From: an uncultured Kordia sp.
Lineage (GTDB): Bacteria; Bacteroidota; Bacteroidia; Flavobacteriales; Flavobacteriaceae
Direction of reading: 5' to 3'
Length of the DNA: 64,000 nt
Assembly: GCF_947489565.1 (NCBI RefSeq)
Contig: NZ_CANLEA010000012.1
Coordinates: 124,001-188,000, forward strand
The notes under the pieces: model-generated
Told to the model about the DNA's origin: nothing
Seen by the model: the letters and a program-made list of their open reading frames with translations, nothing else
The model's database searches: none
Program-made: the position numbers and the translations under genes
Shown: piece after piece, positions 55,043 through 63,189 of the stretch
Layout of the letters: the number at the start of each line of letters is the position of its first letter
Position numbering within the stretch: the stretch's first letter is position 1

Positions 55043-55173
55043 TGTAGAATAATAAACCTCAATAAAATACTCATTGAAACTTGATCTAATGTAGTAAAAG
55101 ATACCGTACAAGTCGTAAATTACTTTGTAAGCGTTAAAAAATAAAAATAAGCGTTATGTTTTGTGTAGAAAAA

Positions 55174-55205
55174 CAAAAAAGGAGTGTCCCCCAACACTCC
55201 TTTTT
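55174..55205 (-). terminator. Array hairpin 5
   Basis: Stem AAAAAGGAGTGT / ACACTCCTTTTT, loop TGGGGG on the minus strand, with the longer T-run on the minus side (TTTTTTGTTTTT). It may end a fifth unit or the patatin transcript about 350 bases upstream. Confidence 0.6.
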
Positions 55206-55558
55206 GCATAAGAAATATATTCTCCTTTTAAGCGGACTTACATGTAATCATGTAAATTTTATCTTTTGAAGAATAAATAACCTAAAAAACCTACGGTAAA
55301 CTTAGACAAAGTACTTGTATGATAAAAGAAAATGCACACGTAATTTATAAATTACGGGCAAATATTTAAGACTTTAAATTGCTGATTACCAGATTCTAAC
55401 AACTTATTTTTTTACATGTTTTTCATAAAAAAACTGAGTCGTTCTGAGACCCTATTTTTCATGAATTTGTTGATAAGAATCGGAATTTAAATTTGGAATT
55501 AAGATGTTTAAAGGCGATTTGTCCTTAAAAAATACATCTTCTTTTGAAAAAGAAAAAC

Positions 55559-57271
55559 TTATAAAAGTCCGCTTTCATCCAAACTATCTTCGATGGTTTT
55601 ACGAACAACTTTATATGCTTTTCGTTGTCCAAGAAGTCGAAAAGCAAAGGTGTAAAAACCACTTTTAGTGAGCGATTTTATAATGGTACGAATTCGTTTT
55701 TTAATAGGTTTTTTATACACCTTATCAAAAGTTTCCATATTGTATTTTGGATACTTCGGATATTCTAAATTCGCATCTATTCCATACGTATTTGTATCAA
55801 ACTTTTTATTGATGACTTGCAATGCTCGCATGTCGGGAATAATTGGAAAGTATTTAGGCTCTTTATTTAAATCATCTTTATCACTATACGAAAAACGATC
55901 TTTAGCTGCTTCCGTAACTTGTGCGCCAAATCGTTTGACAATATTTCTATTTTCTACCGCGAAATAATAACGTAAAAACGATTGGCAATTTTTTCTTCCC
56001 AAATGAAAATCATGTTCACGGAACGATTCGTCTAAAAATCCACCAAAACCACTTAAAGGTGCAGATGCTAAATCTTTTTTGGAACGAATCCATCCTTCTG
56101 CTGTTTTATGTTTTCGTTTGGGTTCTACCAAAAACTTGGTTCGATTGCTTAAAGATAAAGCTTCTAAAATTCCATCTTGATTAAACATCACCTGATTTCG
56201 CAATGCTTTAAACATTCCTTTCGCAATAGAAATAATATCACGCTTGCTATCATACGGATCTAAATCGTGATCTTGATTTGGAAAAGGATCTACCATCATA
56301 ATGGCATAATTATCATCTTCACGAATGGTTTCATTTTTTTCAATGAGTACTTTCATACAAATACCAAAAGGTTCATTGTTAATCAATCCGCCATCTACAG
56401 AATTAAATTTATATACATCATCTTTCTTCAAATCAACACGAATGCCTTCACTCCTATCAAATAAATATTTTGGATAACGTGCTACATATTCATGCGCAAT
56501 GGTAATTTCTCGCGATTTTAATCCAATAGGAAAAGCAGAAGTACTTAATGTGGCATTTTTCAAATAATTCACATGTTCTTTATCCTTTAAATCCAATACA
56601 AAATATAAAGAGTCTTCATGTTCAGGAATTCCTGATTTATGTTCGTCATTTGCTATTTTATACCGAAAAAATCCTCCGTGATTGGTAATTACGCTTTCAC
56701 TATCTTTAAAATCAATATTAAAGTTCAATCCGCGCAAGTTGGTCGTTGTCAACACCAAGTCTAAACTTTTGGAAACATAATTTGGAAATGCCACATGATC
56801 ATTTGTTTTCAACGCATTGTCTGCAATGGTCTCTATAGGCGCTACATTTAATAATGATTCTGGATATTCGTCAACTTTCAAATCATCTATATTCAACAAT
56901 TTCATCAAAGACGTTTCCGTATCAGTATCTGCCATTTTTACCCAAGATTGGTAAAAGACATTATTTTCTCCATTCGGATTGTCTTTATTTACAAAACGAT
57001 GATCTTTGTCCAACAAACTCAATACTGTCAACGTTCCAGTAATTCCACCTGCCGAAGCGCCACTTAACACTTCCAATTCTACATCATGCATCGGAATAGA
57101 ATCGTCATACTCAGGATGATTTTCCCCAAGTTCTCGATTGCGTTTTTTAGCGTTTTCCCACAAATGCAATGATTCTAATAAATAATCAATCACACCAGCG
57201 GTATAGGCTCCTGCTGAAACAGCGCCAGCCATGGTAATACATATTTTAAACTTTTTCGTAGGCATTTTCAT
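55559..57271 (-). CDS. Patatin-like phospholipase, 570 aa
   Basis: Started at the ATG at 57271 (MKMPTKKFKICITMAGA); the longer frame to 57340 overlaps the divergent gene's upstream region. The oxyanion element is MAGAVSAGAYTAGVIDYL (about 13-30), the nucleophile Ser is in LSGASAGGITG (GxSxG, near residue 85), and the Asp of the dyad is in SVDGGLINNEP (near 300). The C-terminal 250 residues are an extra region seen in long bacterial patatin proteins. No signal peptide, so cytoplasmic or inner-membrane associated lipid acyl hydrolase. Downstream lies the small-RNA array. Confidence 0.9.
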   Translation of the reverse strand: MKMPTKKFKICITMAGAVSAGAYTAGVIDYLLESLHLWENAKKRNRELGENHPEYDDSIPMHDVELEVLSGASAGGITGTLTVLSLLDKDHRFVNKDNPNGENNVFYQSWVKMADTDTETSLMKLLNIDDLKVDEYPESLLNVAPIETIADNALKTNDHVAFPNYVSKSLDLVLTTTNLRGLNFNIDFKDSESVITNHGGFFRYKIANDEHKSGIPEHEDSLYFVLDLKDKEHVNYLKNATLSTSAFPIGLKSREITIAHEYVARYPKYLFDRSEGIRVDLKKDDVYKFNSVDGGLINNEPFGICMKVLIEKNETIREDDNYAIMMVDPFPNQDHDLDPYDSKRDIISIAKGMFKALRNQVMFNQDGILEALSLSNRTKFLVEPKRKHKTAEGWIRSKKDLASAPLSGFGGFLDESFREHDFHLGRKNCQSFLRYYFAVENRNIVKRFGAQVTEAAKDRFSYSDKDDLNKEPKYFPIIPDMRALQVINKKFDTNTYGIDANLEYPKYPKYNMETFDKVYKKPIKKRIRTIIKSLTKSGFYTFAFRLLGQRKAYKVVRKTIEDSLDESGLL

Positions 57272-57393
57272 AGTAATTTCTGGATAAATATAGCGTTTTA
57301 ACATGCTTTTTATTGCAGTATTCACATAAAGGACATGCAATTTTTAACAAATTAATACCAACCGTGTACAACACTCGCAATCATAATGTTTGT

Positions 57394-57401
57394 TATATTT
57401 G
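57394..57401 (+). promoter_or_regulatory. -7 promoter box of the MBL-rhodanese gene
   Basis: TATATTTG 20 bases before the chosen ATG; no clear TTG partner upstream. Confidence 0.5.
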
Positions 57402-57420
57402 TAATCGTAAAATCATAAGA

Positions 57421-58827
57421 ATGAAGATTGAACAAATATATACAGGTTGTTTAGCACAAGGTGCGTATTATATAGAGTCTAATGGAGAAGCTGCAATAAT
57501 TGATCCATTACGAGAAACTCAAACATATATTGACAAAGCAGCGGCTAACGGCGTGAAAATCAAGTATGTTTTTGAAACGCACTTTCATGCAGACTTTGTG
57601 TCAGGTCACTTAGATTTGGCAAAAGCAACTGGCGCAACTATTGTTTTTGGTCCAAATGCAAAGACAGATTACGAAATGTATAGCGCCAAAGACAATGAAG
57701 TATTCTCTTTGGGAGATATTCAAATAAAAGTTTTACACACGCCAGGTCACACCTTAGAATCTACCACGTATTTATTGATGGATGAAAACGGTAAGGAACA
57801 TGCTATTTTTTCTGGAGACACCTTATTTTTAGGTGATGTTGGACGACCAGATTTGGCCATTAAATCAGATTTAACCAAAGAAGATTTAGCAGGAATGTTA
57901 TTTGATTCACTTCGTACGAAAATCATGCCTTTAGCAGATGATATTATTGTATATCCTGCACATGGTGCTGGTTCTGCTTGTGGAAAGAATTTAAGTAAAG
58001 AAACCGTTGGTATTTTAGGAGAACAAAAGCAAACCAATTATGCGTTGCGTGCCGATATGACTAAAGAAGAGTTTGTAAAGGAAGTATTAGATGGCATTGC
58101 GCCACCACCACAATATTTTGCTAAAAACGCACTTTTAAATAAAGTTGGATATGCTACTTTTGAAACTGTTTTAGAAAAAGGAAATATCGCCTTAACTCCA
58201 GAAAAGTTAGAAGCATTAGCCAACGAAGAAAATGCATTGGTATTAGATGTTCGTAATCGAAAAGACTTTTTAAGAGAACATATTCCGAATAGTATTTTTA
58301 TTGGCTTAGACGGAAGCTTTGCTCCTTGGGTTGGCGCTTTGATTAAAGATTTACAACAACCTATCGTTTTAGTAGTTCCGGAAGGAAAATCTGAAGAAGC
58401 TATTACACGACTTTCTAGAGTTGGGTATGACAATACTTTAGGATATTTAGCAGGAGGAATCAAAGCATGGAAAGCTAGTGGAAGAGAAACTACAAGTATC
58501 ACTTCTATCTCGGCTGAAGAATTTGCAAATCGTACTAAAAACAGCGACTTAAATATCTTAGATGTTCGTAAAGCTGGCGAATATAAAGCAAAACATATTG
58601 AAGATGCACAACATTTTGCGCTCGATTATATTGATAAAAACATGAATGAAGTTGACGCAAACAAAGCATATCATATTCATTGTGCTGGTGGATATCGCTC
58701 TGTGATTGCTGCTTCTATCTTAAAAGCACGTGGTTTTCACAAAGTAACCGATGTTGCTGGTGGATTTGCTGCAATTAAACAGACAGACATTCCTTTGACA
58801 GAATTTGTTTGTCCGTCTACACTCTAA
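57421..58827 (+). CDS. Metallo-beta-lactamase-fold hydrolase fused to two rhodanese domains, 468 aa
   Basis: Started at 57421 (MKIEQIYTGCLAQGAYYI), just after the -7 box; the frame extends 36 codons upstream through the promoter and is rejected. The metal site is THFHADFVSGH near residue 58, then HTPGHT and SGDTLF, as in persulfide dioxygenases and ETHE1-like proteins. Two rhodanese domains follow (about 265-360 and 370-465). The first has no Cys at the active loop (VVPEGKSEEA); the second has the active HCAGGYRS. Such fusions act in sulfide/persulfide oxidation. Single gene, promoter of its own. Confidence 0.93.
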   Translation: MKIEQIYTGCLAQGAYYIESNGEAAIIDPLRETQTYIDKAAANGVKIKYVFETHFHADFVSGHLDLAKATGATIVFGPNAKTDYEMYSAKDNEVFSLGDIQIKVLHTPGHTLESTTYLLMDENGKEHAIFSGDTLFLGDVGRPDLAIKSDLTKEDLAGMLFDSLRTKIMPLADDIIVYPAHGAGSACGKNLSKETVGILGEQKQTNYALRADMTKEEFVKEVLDGIAPPPQYFAKNALLNKVGYATFETVLEKGNIALTPEKLEALANEENALVLDVRNRKDFLREHIPNSIFIGLDGSFAPWVGALIKDLQQPIVLVVPEGKSEEAITRLSRVGYDNTLGYLAGGIKAWKASGRETTSITSISAEEFANRTKNSDLNILDVRKAGEYKAKHIEDAQHFALDYIDKNMNEVDANKAYHIHCAGGYRSVIAASILKARGFHKVTDVAGGFAAIKQTDIPLTEFVCPSTL

Positions 58828-58875
58828 TAAACATTACATCACACACTCAAAAATAAGTAGATATTCTTATCTAAA

Positions 58876-58951
58876 TGTCAAATTGAGCACAGTCAAGATT
58901 CCATAAAAACGATATTCGTACTTTAACTTCTCGACTGTGTTCATAGTGACA
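58876..58951. repeat. Short inverted-repeat element (MITE/REP-like)
   Basis: Arms TGTCAAATTGAGCACAGTC and the reverse complement of GACTGTGTTCATAGTGACA pair with few mismatches around a centre of about 30 bases. Elements with a TTGAG(C/T)GCAGTCGA-type core are, from memory, common between genes in Flavobacteriia. Confidence 0.6.
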
Positions 58952-59111
58952 ATTACTAACTTTCAATAGCCATTTCGGTTCTTATTTTTATTTTTCAAAC
59001 AACTACTTTCCCAAAATTACCATTCATTTTCTAATACGTACTATTTGTACTTCTTCTTGCAGATTACTTTTGTCATGTTATAAAAAATAAATCATAAAAA
59101 AAGATATAAAC

Positions 59112-59861
59112 ATGAGTAAAAGAGCATTAATTATAGGTGGTAGTAGTGGAATTGGAAGAGCAACTGCACAAAACTTATTAAATGAAGGTGTTGAGGTACA
59201 CGTAGTTGGTACAAACGCCACAAAATTAGAAGCATTTAAAAATGCAGCTGACGGAAATTTACACACACATCAAGTAGATATTACCAATGCAACACAAGTT
59301 GAGGCGTTGAATGAAAAAATCAATGGATTGGATAATTTAGATTATTTAGTGAATGCTTCTGGAATTTTTGGACCAAAAGCCTTTTTAGATCATACGGTTG
59401 CTGATTATAATTCATACCAAGATTTAAACCGCGGTTTTTTCTTTATTACACAAGCTGCTGCTAAGAAAATGAGTTTGACAAATGGTGGTGCCATCGTCAA
59501 TGTAGGTTCTATGTGGGCAAAACAAGCGGTAAAAGCAACGCCTTCTTCAGCGTATTCTATGCAAAAAGCTGGGCTGCATTCGTTGACACAGCATTTAGCA
59601 ATGGAATTGGCAGATCATAAAATTCGTGTGAATGCGGTTTCTCCTGCAGTTGTGGAAACTCCTGTATACGAAAGTGTTTTTGGAGGAAAACAAGAAGCAC
59701 ATGACGCTTTGCAAAATTTCCATGGATTCCATCCAATTGGACGTAATGGAAAAGCACAAGATGTAGCAGATACGATTTCTTATCTATTGTCTGATAAAGC
59801 TTCTTGGGTAACTGGTGCTATTTGGGATACCGATGGTGGCGTTATGTCTGGAAGAAATTAA
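59112..59861 (+). CDS. Short-chain dehydrogenase/reductase, 249 aa
   Basis: Classical SDR: cofactor motif [10 protein letters not shown] near residue 9, NASG near 81, catalytic Ser in NVGSMW near 130, and YSMQK (YxxxK) near 148. [13 protein letters not shown] and a C-terminal [13 protein letters not shown] are also typical. The first strand ends with VVGTN, so NADP or NAD preference is uncertain. It is followed by a terminator and the AhpD-like and amine-oxidase genes; a shared pathway is possible but not proven. Confidence 0.92.
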   Translation: MSKRALIIGGSSGIGRATAQNLLNEGVEVHVVGTNATKLEAFKNAADGNLHTHQVDITNATQVEALNEKINGLDNLDYLVNASGIFGPKAFLDHTVADYNSYQDLNRGFFFITQAAAKKMSLTNGGAIVNVGSMWAKQAVKATPSSAYSMQKAGLHSLTQHLAMELADHKIRVNAVSPAVVETPVYESVFGGKQEAHDALQNFHGFHPIGRNGKAQDVADTISYLLSDKASWVTGAIWDTDGGVMSGRN

Positions 59862-59883
59862 TTCTACGAACAACTTTCTATTC

Positions 59884-59914
59884 AAGGCAAAGTTTTATAG
59901 GCTTTGCCTTTTTT
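59884..59914 (+). terminator. Terminator between SDR and AhpD-like genes
   Basis: AAGGCAAAG / CTTTGCCTT with a short loop, followed by TTTTT. Confidence 0.85.
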
Positions 59915-59933
59915 AATCTTTAAAAAAACAATT

Positions 59934-60239
59934 ATGTACGATATGACTAACTTAAAGCAGTTAGGTGCTTTAGGAAAAAACGCGCCTGCTGCTATGAAAG
60001 CATTCCAAACCTTAGATCAGGCTGCACTTGGAGATGGAATCATTCCGAAAAAATATAAAGAATTAATGGCAATTGCTGTAGCTTTGACTACACAATGTCC
60101 GTATTGTTTGGAAATTCATAAAAAACATGCGATTGACGCTGGCGCAACCCAAGAAGAATTGGCAGAAGTTACTTTTATTGCTGCTGCCTTACGTGCTGGT
60201 GCTGCCGTAGTACACGGAACACATTTAATGGAACACTAA
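59934..60239 (+). CDS. Carboxymuconolactone decarboxylase / AhpD-family protein, 101 aa
   Basis: Started at 59934 (MYDMTNLKQLGALG), because the longer frame begins inside the terminator hairpin. The AhpD/CMD core is present: YKELMAIAVALTTQCPYCLE, with CxxC and a following His (CPYCLEIHKKHA), then the helix EELAEVTFIAAALRAG. Proteins with CxxC and His usually act as thiol peroxidase/disulfide reductases. The stop overlaps the next start (TAATG), so it is coupled to the amine oxidase. Confidence 0.9.
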   Translation: MYDMTNLKQLGALGKNAPAAMKAFQTLDQAALGDGIIPKKYKELMAIAVALTTQCPYCLEIHKKHAIDAGATQEELAEVTFIAAALRAGAAVVHGTHLMEH

Positions 60240-61288
60240 TGACGCAAAAAAAAGCTAGATATATTATTATTGGCGCTGGTTTGTCTGGTTTAACAACCGC
60301 TTTTAAATTACATCAAAAGGGAGAAACCAATGTATTGATTTTGGAAGCCAGAGATCGTATTGGCGGTCGTATTATGACTGAGAATCATATTGATTTTGGT
60401 GCGACTTGGTTTCAGAATCATCATGAAAATTTATCAAGCCTTATAGAAGAAGTAGCCGTTGAAAAGTTTCATCAATTTAGTGATGGGAAAAGTGTTTTGG
60501 TATACAATTCTATGGCTCCTGCACATTATTTTGAGAACGATCCAAAGTATCCATCAGCATTTCGAATTGCTGGTGGATCTGCTGCATTGATTGAAAAATT
60601 GGCTTCTTTTTATACTGAGCAAATTCACACGAATACTGTTGTTTCTGAAATAAAAGAAGTTGATAATCAAATTTTTATCTCCACAAATAATGGCAATTAT
60701 ATAGCAGATAAAGTCATTGTAACTATTCCGCCAAGAATCGCTACAAACATTATATTTTCGCCCGAATTGCCTGCTCATTTGATACACGATATGAAAAATA
60801 CGCATACATGGATGAGCAATGCTATGAAAGTAGGTTTGACTTTTAAAACTCCTTTTTGGAAAGTCAAAGGGTTTTCGGGAACGCTTATTGGGCAAATTGG
60901 TTGTGTGACCGAATTGTACGATCATTGTTGCGCAGACGAAAAGACATTTGCCTTAATGGGATTTGTCAATGAAGCTTTGCGCGATCTTTCTAAGGAAGAA
61001 CGAAAAGCTAAAATTTTAGCCTATTTACAAAAATATTTGGGAGACGAAGTACTGAATTATGTCACCTACGAAGAAAAAGATTGGTCGCAAGATGGTTTTA
61101 CAGCTTCTAGTGATATTAAGTCTATTTACATGAGTCCGCGTTATGGAAATTCGAAATTTCAGGAATTTTACCTCAACGGAAAATTGTTATTTTCTGGAGC
61201 AGAAACCTCTTCTATTCACGGTGGTTATATGGATGGCGCTGTGTTTAGTGGTTTGAAAGTTGCAGAGAAAATTTTATCGCAAGAATAA
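60239..61288 (+). CDS. FAD-dependent amine-oxidase-like protein, 349 aa
   Basis: Dinucleotide-binding start IIIGAGLSGLTTA then LEARDRIGGRI, typical of monoamine-oxidase-type flavoenzymes, FGATWFQNHH, and the C-terminal FAD-contact segment LFSGAETSSIHGGYMDGAV. At 349 residues it is shorter than the usual 450. Amines, or oxidation of another substrate, are possible. Coupled to the AhpD-like gene and followed after 33 bases by an AraC regulator in the same direction. Confidence 0.88.
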   Translation: MTQKKARYIIIGAGLSGLTTAFKLHQKGETNVLILEARDRIGGRIMTENHIDFGATWFQNHHENLSSLIEEVAVEKFHQFSDGKSVLVYNSMAPAHYFENDPKYPSAFRIAGGSAALIEKLASFYTEQIHTNTVVSEIKEVDNQIFISTNNGNYIADKVIVTIPPRIATNIIFSPELPAHLIHDMKNTHTWMSNAMKVGLTFKTPFWKVKGFSGTLIGQIGCVTELYDHCCADEKTFALMGFVNEALRDLSKEERKAKILAYLQKYLGDEVLNYVTYEEKDWSQDGFTASSDIKSIYMSPRYGNSKFQEFYLNGKLLFSGAETSSIHGGYMDGAVFSGLKVAEKILSQE

Positions 61289-61321
61289 ATATTAAAAACT
61301 TATTGTATTTTTAATTGATTT

Positions 61322-62200
61322 TTGAAAGATTCTATAAAAAATATCGCGCAGTACCATTTGCATAAAGCACATCCTGAGAAACTTCAGTTTGAGATGTATG
61401 ATTTGCAGGCATACCGAAAGCGAAGTTGTGAAAAAGCTGCAATTCCGCATTCACATAGTTATTATCAGATTATTTGGTTTTTTGAAGATGGCGGCACACA
61501 TTGTGTTGATTTTGAATCGTATGAAATTCAAAAAAATATGATCTTCTTTATTGCCAAAGATCGCATTCATGCTTTTGATGATAATTTAGCCGTACAAGGT
61601 TTGCTTATTCATTTTAACGAAAGTTTTTTTATGCACAATGATGTAGATGTTTTTTTAAAGTATCACATTTTCAATTCGCAAGAAAATCCACAATATGTTA
61701 TTGATGAAGATACTGCTGAAACGGCTCATTTACATACAAAGTTGATATCGCGAGAGCTTTCAAACCGATCGCAATTTGGATATGAAGACAGCATTCGATT
61801 TTCTTTGAAGGCTTTGTTAATCAATTTGGAACGTGTTCATCAAAAAGAACAATATCGTCAATTGACATTTCACAGTCATTACGAATTGCAATTCGCAAAG
61901 TATAAAGAATTCGTAGAAGAAAATTATTCCAAAGGACTTTCGGTAGCTGATTATGCGCAACTTTTACACATTTCATCCAAAACGCTGAATACTATTACCA
62001 AAGAAATTGCCAAAAAATCAGCTTCTCAAATTATTGCAGATCGTATCGTTTTACAGGCAAAACGTTTATTAAAATTTACTTCCTTACAAATTGGTGAAAT
62101 TGCTTTTAAAGTAGGTTTTGAAGATCCTTCTTATTTTGTAAAGTACTTTAAAAGGCATGTGGGAATTGCACCTACAAATTTTAGAAATGAAGTCATTTAA
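61322..62200 (+). CDS. AraC-family regulator with cupin-like sensor, 292 aa
   Basis: The start is a TTG at 61322 (MKDSIKNIAQYHLHKAHPEK); the next in-frame ATG at about residue 25 would cut into the sensor domain, so the TTG is preferred, with moderate confidence. The N-terminal AraC_binding-like domain has HSHSYYQIIWFFEDGG near 40; the C-terminal pair of HTHs (about 190-292) has LSVADYAQLLHISSKTLNT and IGEIAFKVGFEDPSYFVKYF. It ends the SDR/AhpD/oxidase cluster and probably controls it. The double-glycine peptide gene follows 115 bases later. Confidence 0.87.
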   Translation: MKDSIKNIAQYHLHKAHPEKLQFEMYDLQAYRKRSCEKAAIPHSHSYYQIIWFFEDGGTHCVDFESYEIQKNMIFFIAKDRIHAFDDNLAVQGLLIHFNESFFMHNDVDVFLKYHIFNSQENPQYVIDEDTAETAHLHTKLISRELSNRSQFGYEDSIRFSLKALLINLERVHQKEQYRQLTFHSHYELQFAKYKEFVEENYSKGLSVADYAQLLHISSKTLNTITKEIAKKSASQIIADRIVLQAKRLLKFTSLQIGEIAFKVGFEDPSYFVKYFKRHVGIAPTNFRNEVI

Positions 62201-62315
62201 CATATATCGACATACATTTTATTGATTTTTCTTTCATAAATACTACAAAATGTACGATAGCGTGCGGTTTCATATACACTACATTTAGTGCGATAAACCT
62301 AATATTCTTCACATT

Positions 62316-62525
62316 ATGAAAAAAAGTAAATTTAGAAAACTGAAACTCAGCAAAGAATCAATTTCCAAGTTAGAACAATCAAAAATCGGTGGCGTAGTGC
62401 CAGCTGGGACTTGTGAAGGTCCTTGTGAAGGAGGAACTGGTTGTTGCAATGGCTCACAAGGAGTTTGCTATGATCCAGAATCGTATAGCGGATGGCAAAT
62501 TTGTATATGCGATATAGAGTTTTAG
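62316..62525 (+). CDS. Cys-rich double-glycine peptide precursor, 69 aa
   Basis: The leader MKKSKFRKLKLSKESISKLE followed by QSKIGG is the LxLxKxxIxxLE...GG pattern of Bacteroidota natural-product precursors. The core of about 43 residues has seven Cys, six of them in close pairs (TCEGPC, GCC, CIC), plus Gly/Pro/Trp. Cys-Cys bonds or ring formation are likely. It resembles the frameshifted precursor at 41070-41271 in leader and Cys content. No modification enzyme lies within the window; the AraC regulator is immediately upstream. Natural-product nature is inferred from the leader. Confidence 0.72.
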   Translation: MKKSKFRKLKLSKESISKLEQSKIGGVVPAGTCEGPCEGGTGCCNGSQGVCYDPESYSGWQICICDIEF

Positions 62526-62656
62526 AAGTATTGAAAATTAAATTGTTTTCAAAAACCTAGTAAAATTCACTTCATTGTAGATCTGTGACATACTTATACT
62601 GTGTCTATCAAATTAGGAATGAAGTGAATTTTATAACTATTTCATATCGCAAAAAG

Positions 62657-62800
62657 CTAAAAATTTACATCACTTCGTACGCCACTATCTGCTTTTTTAA
62701 ACTTTTCTTTAACAGTTTCTCCGGAACCTTCTGCTCCGCCTTTTACACTAAACATTTGTGTTTTTGGTATTGCTCTTGCAATTAATTTGTTCTTTTTCAT
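62657..62800 (-). CDS. Small GG-motif peptide, 47 aa
   Basis: A minus-strand frame with ATG at 62800: MKKNKLIARAIPKTQMFSV, then KGG, then AEGSGETVKEKFKKADSGVR and SDVNF. A basic N-terminal part, VKGG near residue 20-22 and a polar, charged tail give the layout of a double-glycine precursor, but the LxLxK leader is weak and there is no Cys. It is convergent with the Cys-rich precursor gene, so the two lie tail to tail. Confidence 0.5.
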   Translation of the reverse strand: MKKNKLIARAIPKTQMFSVKGGAEGSGETVKEKFKKADSGVRSDVNF

Positions 62801-62873
62801 AAAAATATTATTTAATTAATAGTGTCTGTAAAGAACGAATCATTACCCAAAATAATTGTTGTTTTTAAAAAGT

Positions 62874-63110
62874 TTATGATTTCCAATAATCATTTGCTGC
62901 AGCAACTGTTTGGAAATTAACAGCAATGACATGTGACGCCATGGTAAGACCAGTTGGATTGTTGGCGTATTCTGGTCGTAATTTTTTTAATACTTCTACA
63001 TTTGGTTGTGTGGATTTTACGCCCATCCTGGAGAGTTTGATGGCAAGTTCATATCCTTCTTGTGGCGTTGAGGTTTGCAAGCTATGCAGCCATATTTCTG
63101 GTGATTCCAT
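62874..63110 (-). CDS. Hexameric tyrosine-coordinated haem protein (HTHP)
   Basis: At 78 residues this matches the HTHP family: WLHSLQTSTPQEGYELAIKL, then STQPNVEVLKKLRPEYANNP (Tyr in the conserved LRPxYA motif is the haem ligand), then IAVNFQTVAAANDYW. The family forms a ring of six subunits, each binding haem through Tyr, with weak peroxidase/catalase activity. No signal peptide. It is adjacent to an AraC regulator on the same strand, 79 bases apart. Family recognised from memory of the conserved motifs. Confidence 0.85.
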   Translation of the reverse strand: MESPEIWLHSLQTSTPQEGYELAIKLSRMGVKSTQPNVEVLKKLRPEYANNPTGLTMASHVIAVNFQTVAAANDYWKS

Positions 63111-63189
63111 TGTATTATTTTTAGTTTGAAGTAAATATAATATGGAAATTATATGCTTCTTAAGGACGATTGAATCAAAACATGGACAA

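Noticed and set aside
54160-55205. CRISPR array or simple tandem repeat
   Set aside because: Units are about 225 bases and diverged, with no short identical repeats separated by unique spacers, and no cas genes in the window.
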